DNA from: Nemertoderma westbladi
Taxonomy: Eukaryota; Xenacoelomorpha; Nemertodermatida; Nemertodermatidae
Assembly: GCA_032718475.1 (NCBI GenBank)
Contig: JAUCBJ010007834.1
Location: forward strand, 1-34,752
Reading direction: 5' to 3'
Length of the DNA stretch: 34,752 nucleotides
Position 1 is the stretch's first letter. Every line of letters starts with the position of its first letter. Shown here in pieces: positions 1-9,359 of the stretch. A program made the translations under genes and the position numbers. The notes beneath the pieces were generated by a model. The model was not told the origin of the DNA, ran no database searches, and saw nothing but the letters and a program-made list of their open reading frames with translations.

Positions 1-194
1 ATTGCACTACACTGGTTTATTGCCAGTGATACGCCACTTTTAATATTGGTGCTGATGCCGTCCACTGCCCCTTTACCATGATGAGATGCAGAAAATTCCC
101 AGTTTATATTGATATTATGGCACCTCTCTAGCCAAAGAATTGAGGCAGCTATTATATATCTGTTCTTGAACTAACTATAAGGCCCATCCGAACA
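1..194. other. no recognisable feature
   Basis: I see no coding frame, repeat or RNA gene here. The stretch lies just upstream of the decayed BEL/Pao segment and may belong to the same element, but nothing shows this directly. Confidence 0.3.
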
Positions 195-735
195 GATGGT
201 GATTTTAGTCACCATTGGGATATTATTAATCATCTTCCCTATTATGGTATCCAAGAAACAGATGATTGTTTCCTTACCGTGGGCCTTCTCTTCGGATATT
301 ACAATGGTGCTTTCTGTTCAATTTTGCAACCACATCGCTGTTGTAAATATCTTAATCGCCTCCAAATTCCAATGGGCACTCTGTGCCTCATCCTGGTAAT
401 AACAGGGAAAGTTGGTGGCGAAGTCTACCTGCAATAAGGCGGATGTTGAAACAACCAAAACTTATCAACAACTATCTGCTTGCGTTGAAACGTTTGAAGT
501 ATATACGCCAGCGTTTGTTGTGTGATGAGAAGGCCCATATGCAATGCAACACCCAACTTCAGACATACTTTGAAAAGGGTTACTCCATGAGGATGATAAA
601 CCCAGAAGTTGTTACTGACAAGACGTACTACCTTCCACATCACTATGAACGACATCCAGATACACTCAAAAAGGTGCGCGTGGTCAATGACTGCACTGCC
701 CTCTTTCAGGGGATGTCCCTTCAGGGATGTACAAT
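195..735 (+). pseudogene. BEL/Pao-type retrotransposon pol fragment (protease end to start of RT)
   Basis: This is a decayed piece of pol from a BEL/Pao LTR retrotransposon, covering the end of the aspartic protease region, the linker and the first reverse transcriptase motif. In the frame starting at 195 there is a TVGLLFGY motif, which resembles the VGLLIGY strand of Pao proteases. After a frameshift near 400-460, the frame at 467-721 reads an acidic, basic-rich linker, then YFEKGYS, YYLPHHY and KVRVVNDCTA. These match the Pao RT entry (EKGYA, YYLPHH, KLRVVFDASA). Homology stops shortly after the SLQ that should continue as SLND, and the rest of RT, RNase H and integrase are absent. No LTR was found. 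The family assignment rests on motif recall, not on alignment. Confidence 0.6.
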
Positions 736-1262
736 AATACTAAAACATTATGATTTTAATGTTATTAAATGCATGGTATTATCTTGTAATAGGCCTACAT
801 AGAGTTTCCATATAAACAATGTTATTTCTATAAATGCAATAACTGATTACATCTGAACAAAATTGGTGCGGTTTGTTTTATAATATAATAGAGTAAGAAT
901 TGTTGAAAACGCTATTTATTAATATTTTAATCATAATGTGAATAATAATGTTAGCATTATGTGAACACCCATTTAAAACAGTGAAATAAACCCACAACGC
1001 AATGCTTTTATCTTATAGCAAATATATCTAACAACTGTAATATATAATAATGTCTGGTGACCCGTAATGTAATGCTAAGCTGCTAACCTCGTAGGTATAA
1101 AAATATAACTTTCCGATACCCAATAGGGCATCTACAGTATTACAATTTTATTATTATTTTTGCAAGAAACAATTAAACCAATTAAAATGTATAATTATAG
1201 GTAGGCCTACAGTATGCTGCATTAGTATACAGTATATTAATATGTTCAAGTCGAATCAATCT
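736..1262. other. AT-rich spacer, no gene seen
   Basis: The stretch is AT-rich with short frames only. It contains one TAGGCCTA word near 1201. No gene or RNA was recognised. Confidence 0.5.
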
Positions 1263-1440
1263 AGTCGGTCTCTAATCTAGTCGGCATCGGTCTCCATCAC
1301 CACCACAGCTACATCCATCACCACTGCTTCCAACATCCCCTACCCATCCACAACCAGAAGCATCGGTACGCAGACCACGGAGAGCAGGCCGGAAGTGGTC
1401 ACTCCGTATCTGCAGTGTAAAAGATCCCCACTTACTCCAC
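1263..1440 (+). other. Ser/Thr-rich open segment entering the 67-bp repeat
   Basis: This stretch is much less AT-rich than its surroundings and is open in frame for about 55 codons. It is rich in Ser, Thr and Pro (SITTTATSITTASN, then PYPSTTRSIGTQTTESRP) and ends at a TAA inside the first 67-bp repeat unit. A second frame is also largely open, so the coding frame is not certain. It could be a relic of a transposon ORF tail or a 3' exon. There is no start codon or clear splice acceptor, and I do not recognise the protein. Confidence 0.25.
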
Positions 1441-1815
1441 CAAAGCCTTGTTAAATAAATGTGTGAGTAAGCCTACCTACCGCTAAAAGATCCCCACTTG
1501 CTCCACCAAAGCCTTTGTTAAATAAATGTGTGAGTAGGCCTACCTACCGCTAAAAGATCCCCACTTGCTCCACCAAAGCCTTTGTTAAATAAATGTGTGA
1601 GTAGGCCTACCTACCACTAAAAGATCCCCACTTGCTCCCCCAAAGCCTTGTTAAATAAATGTGTGAGTAAGCCTACCAGCCTTATTAAATAAATGTGGGC
1701 GTAGGCCTACCTACCACTAAAAGATCCCAACTTGCTCCACCAACGCCTTTGTTAAATAAATGTGTGAGTAAGCCTACCAGCCTTGTTAAATACATGTGTG
1801 AGTAAGCCTACCAGT
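1418..1815 (+). repeat. 67-bp tandem repeat, about 5.5 units
   Basis: The unit carries AAGATCCCCACTTGCTCC, then CCAAAGCC, TTAAATAAATGTGTGAGTA and a TAGGCCTACCTACC-like end. Anchors fall at 1421, 1487, 1554, 1621 and 1721, giving steps of 66, 67, 67 and 100; the 100-bp step includes a shortened unit. The array ends with two short partial units near 1740-1814. The same repeat family reappears near 23.43 kb, so it is dispersed and may be part of a mobile element. Confidence 0.9.
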
Positions 1816-2159
1816 AGGGGTCGGTAGTACAGGGAGTAATTTAATAAAAGTTGTTGAAAGTAGTTGATCAATAGCTCATTCGAAAGGTATTTTTATGCTG
1901 ATTCCAAATATGTACTACTTTTCAGCTTTTAGTGCAGTCAAAATGAGCACACAGCGATTGAAAATATGTAAGCTCAATCAGAAGCAGTCCATGGTATAAT
2001 ATAATTAAGCGATAGAGTGAATTCTCACTGTAGTGTGGGAATAGTTATGAACGCAAATAAAACATGAATATTGGGATTTAACATTTGTAATATTTTGTAC
2101 CGGTATGGATGTAATATATTTAGATTTATTAGTACTACAATTATATGAGTTTGACATCT
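1816..2159. other. AT-rich spacer, no gene seen
   Basis: No long frame, RNA gene or tandem repeat was recognised in this stretch. Confidence 0.5.
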
Positions 2160-2423
2160 TTATTTTGTAAGCCCAGAACAATAAAATCCTTTGAATAGGG
2201 CATTTATTGTATCATGGTTGAAGAGTTTAAAGTTCATTGATCTTACTGATGTCGAAAGATCCCACGATCCAACAACATTTATAGGAATAATTTGAAGATT
2301 TGTGATCGACTGTATATCAGATGGTGAAGGGTATCTCTGCTTAACATCACTAGCTTCATCGATTCGATTAAGATGTTCAACCTTATATCCATCATATATA
2401 ACAATGAGAAACTGGTTCTGCAT
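2160..2423 (-). CDS. hypothetical 87-codon ORF
   Basis: An ATG-started frame of 87 codons lies in AT-rich DNA. Its amino acid mix looks fairly protein-like (for example GYKVEHLNRIDEASDVKQRY and INVVGSWDLSTSVRSMNF) and it is not dominated by Phe, Ile, Lys and Asn. There is no signal peptide, membrane helix or motif that I recognise. The frame is open upstream of the ATG for several codons, so it could be an exon or a relic rather than a complete gene. It may equally be a chance ORF. Confidence 0.2.
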   Translation of the reverse strand: MQNQFLIVIYDGYKVEHLNRIDEASDVKQRYPSPSDIQSITNLQIIPINVVGSWDLSTSVRSMNFKLFNHDTINALFKGFYCSGLTK

Positions 2424-2678
2424 GTAAAATATCGTAATATGGTAATATGCCTACTGTATAGTAATAAAGTATAGTGACTCATAATGCAATATTATGATAA
2501 TGTACTGTAGATAAATAACAAGTTAATTACAAAAAATATCATTCCATTCTCGATATTTTAATTGAAGAAATGGGTATTTAGTGCTAATATTATTACTCCC
2601 GAATATATATAATTTAGTTTTAATAATAGGAAATTGAAGACAATCATTTAATTTTCCAAAAGTTTTTCTTTAACGCAC

Positions 2679-4132
2679 TACTACTAGGATCGGCATGCTG
2701 CATTGCAGCTGCATTTTTAAGAATGCTGTGCCGGCTTGTCAACAAAATTGCACCGCCACAACTCCCTATCACCCATGACATTTGCTAGATCATCCGCATC
2801 TTTAAGGCCGGTGTCCTTTAAGATGCGTCTCAAGAAAGTCATGGGCTGTCCACCATGCTTATTCACTCCATGAGGCTGCCAAAGTACAAGATTATGCACT
2901 GGCTGGTCCTCACGGCGAAAGCAATGTCCTGCAAAGCGGAGGCGATTTTGTTCTAGTGTCAAGCTTGGGGGAACCAATGAGACACCTCCAATGTTATATA
3001 GTGTCTGGTTGGAGATGTGTGCATTGTACTTGACACAATGAACCCGGCGTAGCATTCTTGTGAATGTGCCATCCAGAGATTTGGTGTCCTCAGCAGTTAG
3101 AGCCCAGCATGGACTCCCGTAGAGGAGTACTGGAACTACTGCTGCTCTAAATAATCGGACCTTAAGTTTCCGATTAATTCTCGGTGACTTACAAATCCTG
3201 GAAAGCCTATTCAAGGCTGCCCATGCCTTTCCCTTACGCATTCGAAGGTCCTCACCTGACTTCCGGATCCATGATCCCAGGTAACAGAAGTCGTCGACAT
3301 GCTCAAGCATACCATCCTTTGAGCTTATGCTCATCCGATCAGAGACTTGCTGAGGACTTTCAAAGTTAACTGTCAGAATTTTGGTCTTTCTGGAGTTAAT
3401 AAAAAGACCAACACTAGAAGCAGCATGTTCTAATGAGCTGAGGAGCCGTTGGGCTCCCTCTAATGATTCTGAGAGTACTCCTAAGTCATCAGCAAAGTCT
3501 AGATCAGTTAGGTACTTGGCAGGATTTCCTCGACTTCTGGAGCCAGTAGGTGGAGTTATCATCACCCCATCATCATTATGATGATCTAAGGACATGCGTA
3601 GAACATAGTCAACCACAATAATGAATAAGAATGGTGCAAGTGTGTCTCCTTGGAGGACGCCCCATAACACTTCGAATGGTTCTGTGTCACCGTCAACAGT
3701 AGACACAAATGTTGTCGAACCATCGTATACTGATCTGATTGCTGCAATAATTTCATCAGGAATCCCATATAATGAAAGTATGCTGAACATACGTGAGCGA
3801 GAGACTGAATCAAAGGCCTTGAAGAAGTCAACAAAGATAACAGCCAGATGCCTGTCTTTCTTTTTTGATAATTCTTCAATTATCCTTCTAAGTGCCAAAA
3901 TGGGCTCCATGGTCCCACGACCTTTACGGAACCCATTCTGATTTCCACGGAGCAGTCTCTCAATGGGATCCCTGATGCGATTTAATAGAATCCTATTGTA
4001 TAGCTTTGCAGCAATTGAGATCAATGAGATTCCCCGAAAAGAACCATAGAGTGTTAGGTTGCCCTTCTTGGGAACTGGCACCAACTTATTTGTTTTCATT
4101 TCTTGTGGGACTCTTGTTGTACTGTTGTATGC
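2679..4132 (-). mobile_element. RTE-clade LINE copy A, 5'-truncated, with 11-bp TSD
   Basis: The element runs on the minus strand from about 4132 to 2679. An 11-bp direct repeat, CTTTAACGCAC, flanks it at 2668-2678 and 4133-4143, the mark of target-primed insertion. On the minus strand, only about 40 bases separate the RT stop codon from the end of the TAG-repeat tail; such a short 3' UTR is typical of RTE elements. Sequence matches copy C up to about 4120. The last 12 bases before the TSD (4121-4132) do not align, so they may be filler added at the 5' end. The endonuclease half is missing. Confidence 0.92.
2717..4099 (-). CDS. RTE reverse transcriptase, C-terminal 460 residues (5'-truncated ORF)
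   Basis: An uninterrupted 460-codon frame covers the reverse transcriptase of an RTE LINE. In order it shows SFRGISLISIAAK, NQNGFRKGRGT, IFVDFFKAFDSVSR (first catalytic Asp), GVLQGDTLAPFLF and the DLDFADDLG box with the FADD active-site pair, then the RTE C-terminal region with LLYGSPCWALTAED, LRFAGHCFRRED and GDRELWRCNF. GFRKGRGT matches BovB-type RTE proteins. The N-terminal endonuclease is lost by 5' truncation, so this copy cannot encode a full protein. It differs from copy C at only a handful of residues (for example RIRK-region RMRKGK against ISKGK, and DADD against DADY), so both are recent. The true ORF would continue upstream of the ATG at 4099. Confidence 0.9.
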   Translation of the reverse strand: MKTNKLVPVPKKGNLTLYGSFRGISLISIAAKLYNRILLNRIRDPIERLLRGNQNGFRKGRGTMEPILALRRIIEELSKKKDRHLAVIFVDFFKAFDSVSRSRMFSILSLYGIPDEIIAAIRSVYDGSTTFVSTVDGDTEPFEVLWGVLQGDTLAPFLFIIVVDYVLRMSLDHHNDDGVMITPPTGSRSRGNPAKYLTDLDFADDLGVLSESLEGAQRLLSSLEHAASSVGLFINSRKTKILTVNFESPQQVSDRMSISSKDGMLEHVDDFCYLGSWIRKSGEDLRMRKGKAWAALNRLSRICKSPRINRKLKVRLFRAAVVPVLLYGSPCWALTAEDTKSLDGTFTRMLRRVHCVKYNAHISNQTLYNIGGVSLVPPSLTLEQNRLRFAGHCFRREDQPVHNLVLWQPHGVNKHGGQPMTFLRRILKDTGLKDADDLANVMGDRELWRCNFVDKPAQHS

Positions 4133-4256
4133 CTTTAACGCACGGGGACTATTGGATTCTGGAAAGGGAAGGATTGAAGAATCAATTTATAAAAATTATA
4201 CATATCAAGTTTTACTAAATAATTTTGATAGGGCATGACCGACCAACTAACTGGAT

Positions 4257-4366
4257 TAATATCCCGCATCAATGTTAATTTCTCAATGTAGGGAAAGGGG
4301 CAGGTTACTGTGGCACATTATTTTAACCAAAACAATAAACTAAACACAATTGAACAGGTTACAGTT
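4257..4366 (-). repeat. dispersed repeat X, copy 1
   Basis: On the minus strand this matches segments at 18403-18540 and 29315-29459. Shared blocks are ACTGTAACCTG, TTAGTTTATTGTTTT, GCCACWGTAACCTG, CCTTTCCCTA, TTAACATTGATGCGRGATAT. The ACTGTAACCTG word occurs twice within the unit. No ORF, TIR or tRNA-like promoter was seen, so the class is unknown. Confidence 0.75.
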
Positions 4367-5252
4367 TTATTTTTGAGAGTATTCATCTGTTATTTGCGTC
4401 CAATTTCACCTGGAGAGGGATGAATTTCTATTGCGTCCAGTTTTCCTCCTTTATCTTAATACATATGGTAAAATAACGATTATATACCGAATGTAATACT
4501 ATAATTAACTAATGTGTTATGACGTTGTGTGTAGGTATGACAGACAAATAAAAAAAGTCCATTAAATGACCGTCTTTTTGAAAGTCTGAGCTTTAGTTTA
4601 AGAACTTCCTAGGAATTATATTTTCTAAAACTGTGCTCAATTAAAGAACGTTTTAGGGTAAGAAAAATTACACTGGCAACTATTTATATGAGTTGACCCA
4701 ACCCACCCAATTTTACTCCAAACCGTCAAATTTTCACTGATTTTTAACGAAATTAACCAATTTTCACCACAAAATTACATATTTATAAAAAATAAAACAA
4801 CTTCCTAGGAATTATATTTTTTTTAACTTTGGTCATTTATAGAACATGATAATAGAACAAAATTGATATATTCCAAAATTTTCAAGAGTTGCACGAACCT
4901 GGTCAATTTTGTGGTCAAATCTGGCTTACGTAGCCACAATTTGGCAATTCCCGGCTCTTAAACTCTTATAGTTTAAAAATCATACCGATTATAAATATAT
5001 TGAGTATAGCAATTGTAAACGCATTAATCATCGTACGTAACAATGAAAATTTCATCGAATACGGTGGTGTTGCACCAGAGTTACAGCGATTTTTATAATT
5101 GTACTTCATATTAAAAATTTCATTATTGATGTATTATTTGTCCATTTTGAAATTCCCTCCATCAATCCATTTGAATATCATAACATGATGGCCTACATCA
5201 AACACATAGCCAAAGCCAACCAATGGTACAGCTCTAGCCAATAACATATAAT
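4367..5252. other. AT-rich spacer with a 22-bp direct repeat
   Basis: No gene was recognised. AACTTCCTAGGAATTATATT occurs at about 4602 and again about 4799, each followed by a similar context ending in AGAAC, so a segment of roughly 195 bp seems to be partly duplicated. Confidence 0.5.
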
Positions 5253-5955
5253 TTGTATCCTAGCGAAGGCAACATTTTTTGTAGTGTGAGGCAGGGACAA
5301 GGCGCCTTGGGCAAGAATAATGAACTCACAGCTGGCTGTGTAGCAATTACCAGTAGTGTTGGATTTTATATACCGGTCTGCCCCTCCACTGGGACGCCTG
5401 CTGCAGTACTGCAGTACAGCAGTAGCGTACCACCGCCCGTACTTTCACAGGCCTTACTACAGTCTGACAGTAGGCCTACCTGCCTACTATACATTTCACT
5501 TGTATTCTAGGCTTGTCTGCATGTTATCAGGTTTGGTACAGCTGTATGCAGGCAGCAGGTATGGTCTGACGGTTGTTGTATAATTAAATTTAGGCCTATT
5601 TCAGTATTTCATTTATTATTTGTTAATTTTTAGTGAGCCTAATACTGTGATTGTACTAGGCCTAGCATTTTTGTTTTCTCATGTTCTTTCAGTAGGCCTA
5701 ACCAATCCACATTCACCCATTTGGCTAATAACCTCAGGATTTTAGTAAACTCATGAGACAATCTGCCTGCATTATAGGCCTACTGCAGTTCTAAACTTCA
5801 AGTTCGGAAGTTGTAATCCTGTAATCCTTATATCCGAGGATCCCTATGAGGTGGGGATCACTTGCAGCTTATCCTAACGAATCGTCTCCTTAATGTTTAA
5901 TGTTTAATGTTTAACGTAATTTCGACACAGAGAAGCATGCACAAATACATAATAA
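5253..5955. other. spacer rich in TAGGCCTA-type words, no gene seen
   Basis: Only short overlapping frames occur here, with no recognisable protein. TAGGCCTA or near matches occur around 5474, 5591, 5659, 5693 and 5776. A TAATGTTTAATGTTTAATGTTTAA micro-repeat lies near 5892-5915. Confidence 0.4.
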
Positions 5956-5966
5956 TACCGTCAACA

Positions 5967-6302
5967 CCCAAATATGGGCATACTTTTCAAATTTGACCAT
6001 CTAGTGCGTTCAAGATTTACAAATTTCCAGATGTTAAATAAGTCTGTATATCCACAATTATATTGGCTATAAGACCTATTTGTTCAATTTTCGGAGTCAG
6101 CGCTCCGAAAATATATTTTTTAAAAAATTTAAAAGTGCCCATATTAGGGAAAAAAAAATATATTCCCCAAATACGGGCACTTAACATTGTATTTCATTTG
6201 AATTAGTTAGTACCGTTTCTCGCCTCAAAATGCCCCCTAATATAGTGCCATTCGCAGCTGCATAGACATTACATACATTAAATTACACCCTAATATGGGC
6301 AC
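5967..6302 (+). repeat. left cluster of the 15-bp CCCWAATATGGGCAC motif (5 copies)
   Basis: Copies lie at 5967-5981 (+), 6135-6149 (-), 6166-6180 (+), 6235-6250 (+, decayed) and 6288-6302 (+). The pair at 6135 and 6166 faces each other across an A/T loop and could form a hairpin. With the two copies right of the transposase, they may be subterminal transposase-binding sites. Confidence 0.75.
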
Positions 6303-6748
6303 TTTCCGAATTTTTAAAAAAATTCACATTTTAACTGTTTCAAAATAACAGTTAAAATGTTAAAACATAACAACAACAATGAACACATTAATGATATTAA
6401 TATTATTATATTATTATTATTACACATTATTATTATATTGAATTGCATTTAAAATTGTAATTAAATTATATACATTTAAATTTATACAACAGGTGTATTT
6501 TACGATACTGCATTTAAGGATACCGTATTTGATATTGCATAGATAGATATTGCATTTAAAGATACTGCATTTAAAAATGGATGTTTAAGATGCTGACTGA
6601 AATTAAAGAAAGATCATAGCCTAACCAAAACATAACAAAACATTTCAAAAAATATGAGAAGGAGAACAAACAATAACAAATACCTAAACAAAACAAAACA
6701 ACGCTGAATGCATGAGTTTAATACACAGTATATAGTGGTACCTCAAAA

Positions 6749-9100
6749 TTAGCCACAAAATTTTTTGCAAATATCACAAATATAATCTTCCTCAGCTTCA
6801 ATATATGTTGATGCAATGCACCGATCACACGCCCACCTTGAACATATATCACAGCCAGCCCAGTCTGTATCTCTGCCTTGACCATCATCACCACAAATGT
6901 AACAGATTGATTCGTCAATGTCGGAGTCAGAATCAATTATTGAACTATGGGCTTTACCCTTTCCACATCCCTTAGCCTTAGTAGTACTGGCTTTCTTTTT
7001 GTTTTCTTTCTCTTGCAGTTTGCGCATTTTCTTTGCTTGGATTTCCTCGACTCGACGTTGCTCAGCCTCCATTCCACTGAATACTTCGTCAGAAGTTAGA
7101 ACTCGCGCTTTTGTCTTTAAACGTATTGGCCGCTTTTTTCCCTGAGGAATGTAATCAACTGCAGGTTGAAAAACGCTAGCATAGCTCTCTGAGATTACAC
7201 CATATGTAACCAAGGGATTCTGCAGAACTGATGTCAGATGACCAGAATTTGAAAGTCCACTGGAACCCGGACGTGGACCTAGTCCAGTTAACGTTGATGG
7301 AATAGTGTAAGGTATTGGTATAACTGGTCTCTCTGAGACTTGTGGTTGCTGAAAGATGGGAGCGATAAGCTGATCATTCCATAATTGTGATGAATTGTCA
7401 AGTGGATGATGACAGGACTCAGCAGTCGTGACAGTGCATGTTATAGAACTTGAAAGTCTACTGGAACCTGGATGTGGACCTAGTCCAGTTGAGGTTGATG
7501 GAATAGTGTATGGTAGAACTGGTCCCACTGCATGTGATTGCTGAAAGTTGGGAGTGATGAGCTGATCATTCAATAGTTGTGATGAATTGCCAAGTGGATG
7601 ATGACAGGATTCATCAGTAGTGACAGTAGATGTTATAGAACTTGAAAGTCCACTGTAACCTGGATTAGTGACTGTGGCAAGTTGATCGAGCTGATTAAGC
7701 TGATTCAGTAAGTTGATGTCAATTGGTGCTGAGATATCACCAGTAGTGCTTGAATGTGTTGAAATCGATATCAGAGACGAGGATGCAGTAGTTGTTGTCA
7801 CAGCAATGGTGCAGGTGGTTGACACAGAACTTCCAGTTGATATAGGCATCAAATCCACATCAGCACTATCAATGAGGCCAGAGTGGATCAGCTGTGTCTT
7901 ATCGATGCTGTTTGGATCGAATGGAACAAGTCCTGCTCCCCTAAACCCTGCTTTGATGTTCTTTCTTGTCATGGATTCATCTAATGGAATTCGCAGCATC
8001 CGCGGTATATCTGTTTTGGATATCCACAGTGATCCTCTCAAGCATTGCCCAATGTTTACAAGCTTTGACAGACAGGACTTGAAGCTCTTATACACTGCAA
8101 CGTCCAGTGGTTGCGTCACATGTGTAGAATTGGGAACGAAAGTAATTAGTAGAACATTGTTAATACGTGCCATACGAATTAGATCAACGTTCAAGTGTGG
8201 ACCACAACTATCTAACGTCAGAATGTTGACAACGCCTTGTTTCTCGATCTTGTGCTTCAGGAAGAGCTTGGAGAAATATTTGACCATCAAGTCGCCATCT
8301 ATAAACCCTGACTCAGACCAGCCATACACTGCTCCAACAGGTCCATTCTTGGCATAATTTCCACCAGGAAAGGCACCCTTGAATATGATGAATGGTGGCA
8401 TGTCATTCCCACTGGCATTAACAGTGCAGCCAGCACTTACATGTTCACCAATGCCAGCCTTCAGCTTTGTGGCGCGAGTTAATTTCTTCACTGGAATCAC
8501 CACCTTCGTTGTGTCCTTTGACAGGTCTATGGAAGTTTCATCAAAGTTCCACAAACAGTCGGGATGGATAATATCCAGAAAACCACCTGGTTTTGAAACA
8601 GCTATGCCAGCATCAATCAGTTCCTTTCTAACCATTCCGAAATAGTCACGGATATCATCAACTGTGACTGAAACTCGGCCTTTGTCCTGCCGTGCTGGAT
8701 TTCTCAGCTTTAGATCAGGGTGACGTTTCATAAATCCTTGAAACCAGTGATATTGGTGCGAATGATTATTATCAAACACGGGTGTATCATATTTCCCATG
8801 TCGAACATTGGCACTGTCTACACAACATGCATGTAACATTACTATCCCTGGTGTCATTGGGTACCCCCGTATTGCAACATACTCCACATACGCTGCTAGA
8901 GCGGATTCATCTTCCTCAGACAAGATCGTTGGAGCACCCAATTTGCAGTCAAGTGTTACTTTCCCGTGGACTCGATTTTGTAATGTAGTGCGAGGCACTC
9001 CCCAATAACGAGCAGCAGTTTTGATGGGTACTTTCTTGTTTATAACTTCATCGTAGGCTGCTAACATGTCTCGGTTATCCCACTGTCGCCTTTTCGCCAT
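6749..9100 (-). CDS. pogo/Tigger-like DDE transposase with C-terminal PHD-like zinc finger, intact
   Basis: This is a 783-residue, uninterrupted ORF starting with ATG. Residues 1-50 form a psq-type helix-turn-helix (AARYWGVPRTTLQNRVHGK), followed by a CENP-B-like DNA-binding region to about 135 (HWFQGFMKRHPDLKLR). The catalytic core carries NFDETS (D187), LTLDSCGPH (D297) and THVTQPLDVAVYKSF (D333), a DD35D spacing typical of pogo transposases. Residues 410-620 are a Ser/Thr-rich linker containing a tandem duplication. A Lys/Arg/Glu-rich stretch (655-710) suggests nuclear localisation or a coiled coil. The end (733-782) is PHD-like: C733, C736, C750, C753, C758, C761, C775, C778, with W756 before the position where PHD fingers usually have His; here it is Cys. 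It would cut and paste the element, or may have been domesticated. Confidence 0.93.
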   Translation of the reverse strand: MAKRRQWDNRDMLAAYDEVINKKVPIKTAARYWGVPRTTLQNRVHGKVTLDCKLGAPTILSEEDESALAAYVEYVAIRGYPMTPGIVMLHACCVDSANVRHGKYDTPVFDNNHSHQYHWFQGFMKRHPDLKLRNPARQDKGRVSVTVDDIRDYFGMVRKELIDAGIAVSKPGGFLDIIHPDCLWNFDETSIDLSKDTTKVVIPVKKLTRATKLKAGIGEHVSAGCTVNASGNDMPPFIIFKGAFPGGNYAKNGPVGAVYGWSESGFIDGDLMVKYFSKLFLKHKIEKQGVVNILTLDSCGPHLNVDLIRMARINNVLLITFVPNSTHVTQPLDVAVYKSFKSCLSKLVNIGQCLRGSLWISKTDIPRMLRIPLDESMTRKNIKAGFRGAGLVPFDPNSIDKTQLIHSGLIDSADVDLMPISTGSSVSTTCTIAVTTTTASSSLISISTHSSTTGDISAPIDINLLNQLNQLDQLATVTNPGYSGLSSSITSTVTTDESCHHPLGNSSQLLNDQLITPNFQQSHAVGPVLPYTIPSTSTGLGPHPGSSRLSSSITCTVTTAESCHHPLDNSSQLWNDQLIAPIFQQPQVSERPVIPIPYTIPSTLTGLGPRPGSSGLSNSGHLTSVLQNPLVTYGVISESYASVFQPAVDYIPQGKKRPIRLKTKARVLTSDEVFSGMEAEQRRVEEIQAKKMRKLQEKENKKKASTTKAKGCGKGKAHSSIIDSDSDIDESICYICGDDGQGRDTDWAGCDICSRWACDRCIASTYIEAEEDYICDICKKFCG

Positions 9101-9170
9101 AATAAAACTTCAATATATAACAGAATAAATAATACCAGAACAGATATTGTAATTTACAAAATAAAGAGAG

Positions 9171-9228
9171 GTGCCTATATTATGGTAACGTTTTTGATTG
9201 CTCATGATTCCTACCCAAAAACGGGCAC
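9171..9228. repeat. right cluster of the 15-bp motif (2 copies)
   Basis: GTGCCTATATTATGG at 9171-9185 (minus orientation) and CCCAAAAACGGGCAC at 9214-9228 (plus orientation) face each other, the same arrangement as 6135/6166 on the left. They lie just upstream of the transposase start codon. Confidence 0.7.
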
Positions 9229-9359
9229 CACGTACTAACTACAGAACGGAGTTGTTCTAAGGCCTAACCTATGTTGTTTCTGCAAGAAGTATATATTCAA
9301 TATCTAAAAACACCACATACAACTATGATGGACCTACAGAATTGTGATTCAGCCTATGG

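Larger units (their letters stand above)
5957..9230 (-). mobile_element. pogo-type (Tc1/mariner superfamily) DNA transposon
   Basis: The element is inferred from the intact transposase at 6749-9100 and from a 15-bp motif repeated on both flanks. Exact ends are not settled. Imperfect inverted ends can be proposed in two ways. One pairs the motif at 5967 (plus) with that at 9171 (minus). The other pairs GTGCCCATATTAGGG at 6135 with the reverse complement of 9214-9228 (GTGCCCGTTTTTGGG). No clean TA duplication was established. The left flank also holds a 70-bp AT-only tract near 6390-6480. Confidence 0.6.

Noticed and set aside
1418-1815. CRISPR array
   Set aside because: Repeat units abut without unique spacers and the genome is an animal's. 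The same applies to 30829-31112.
5253-5583. Small plus-strand ORFs of 75 and 85 codons
   Set aside because: They overlap in different frames, have no motif, and sit in repeat-word-rich spacer.
7713-8357. 214-codon plus-strand ORF
   Set aside because: It is antisense to the pogo transposase core, where the real frame shows the catalytic motifs.
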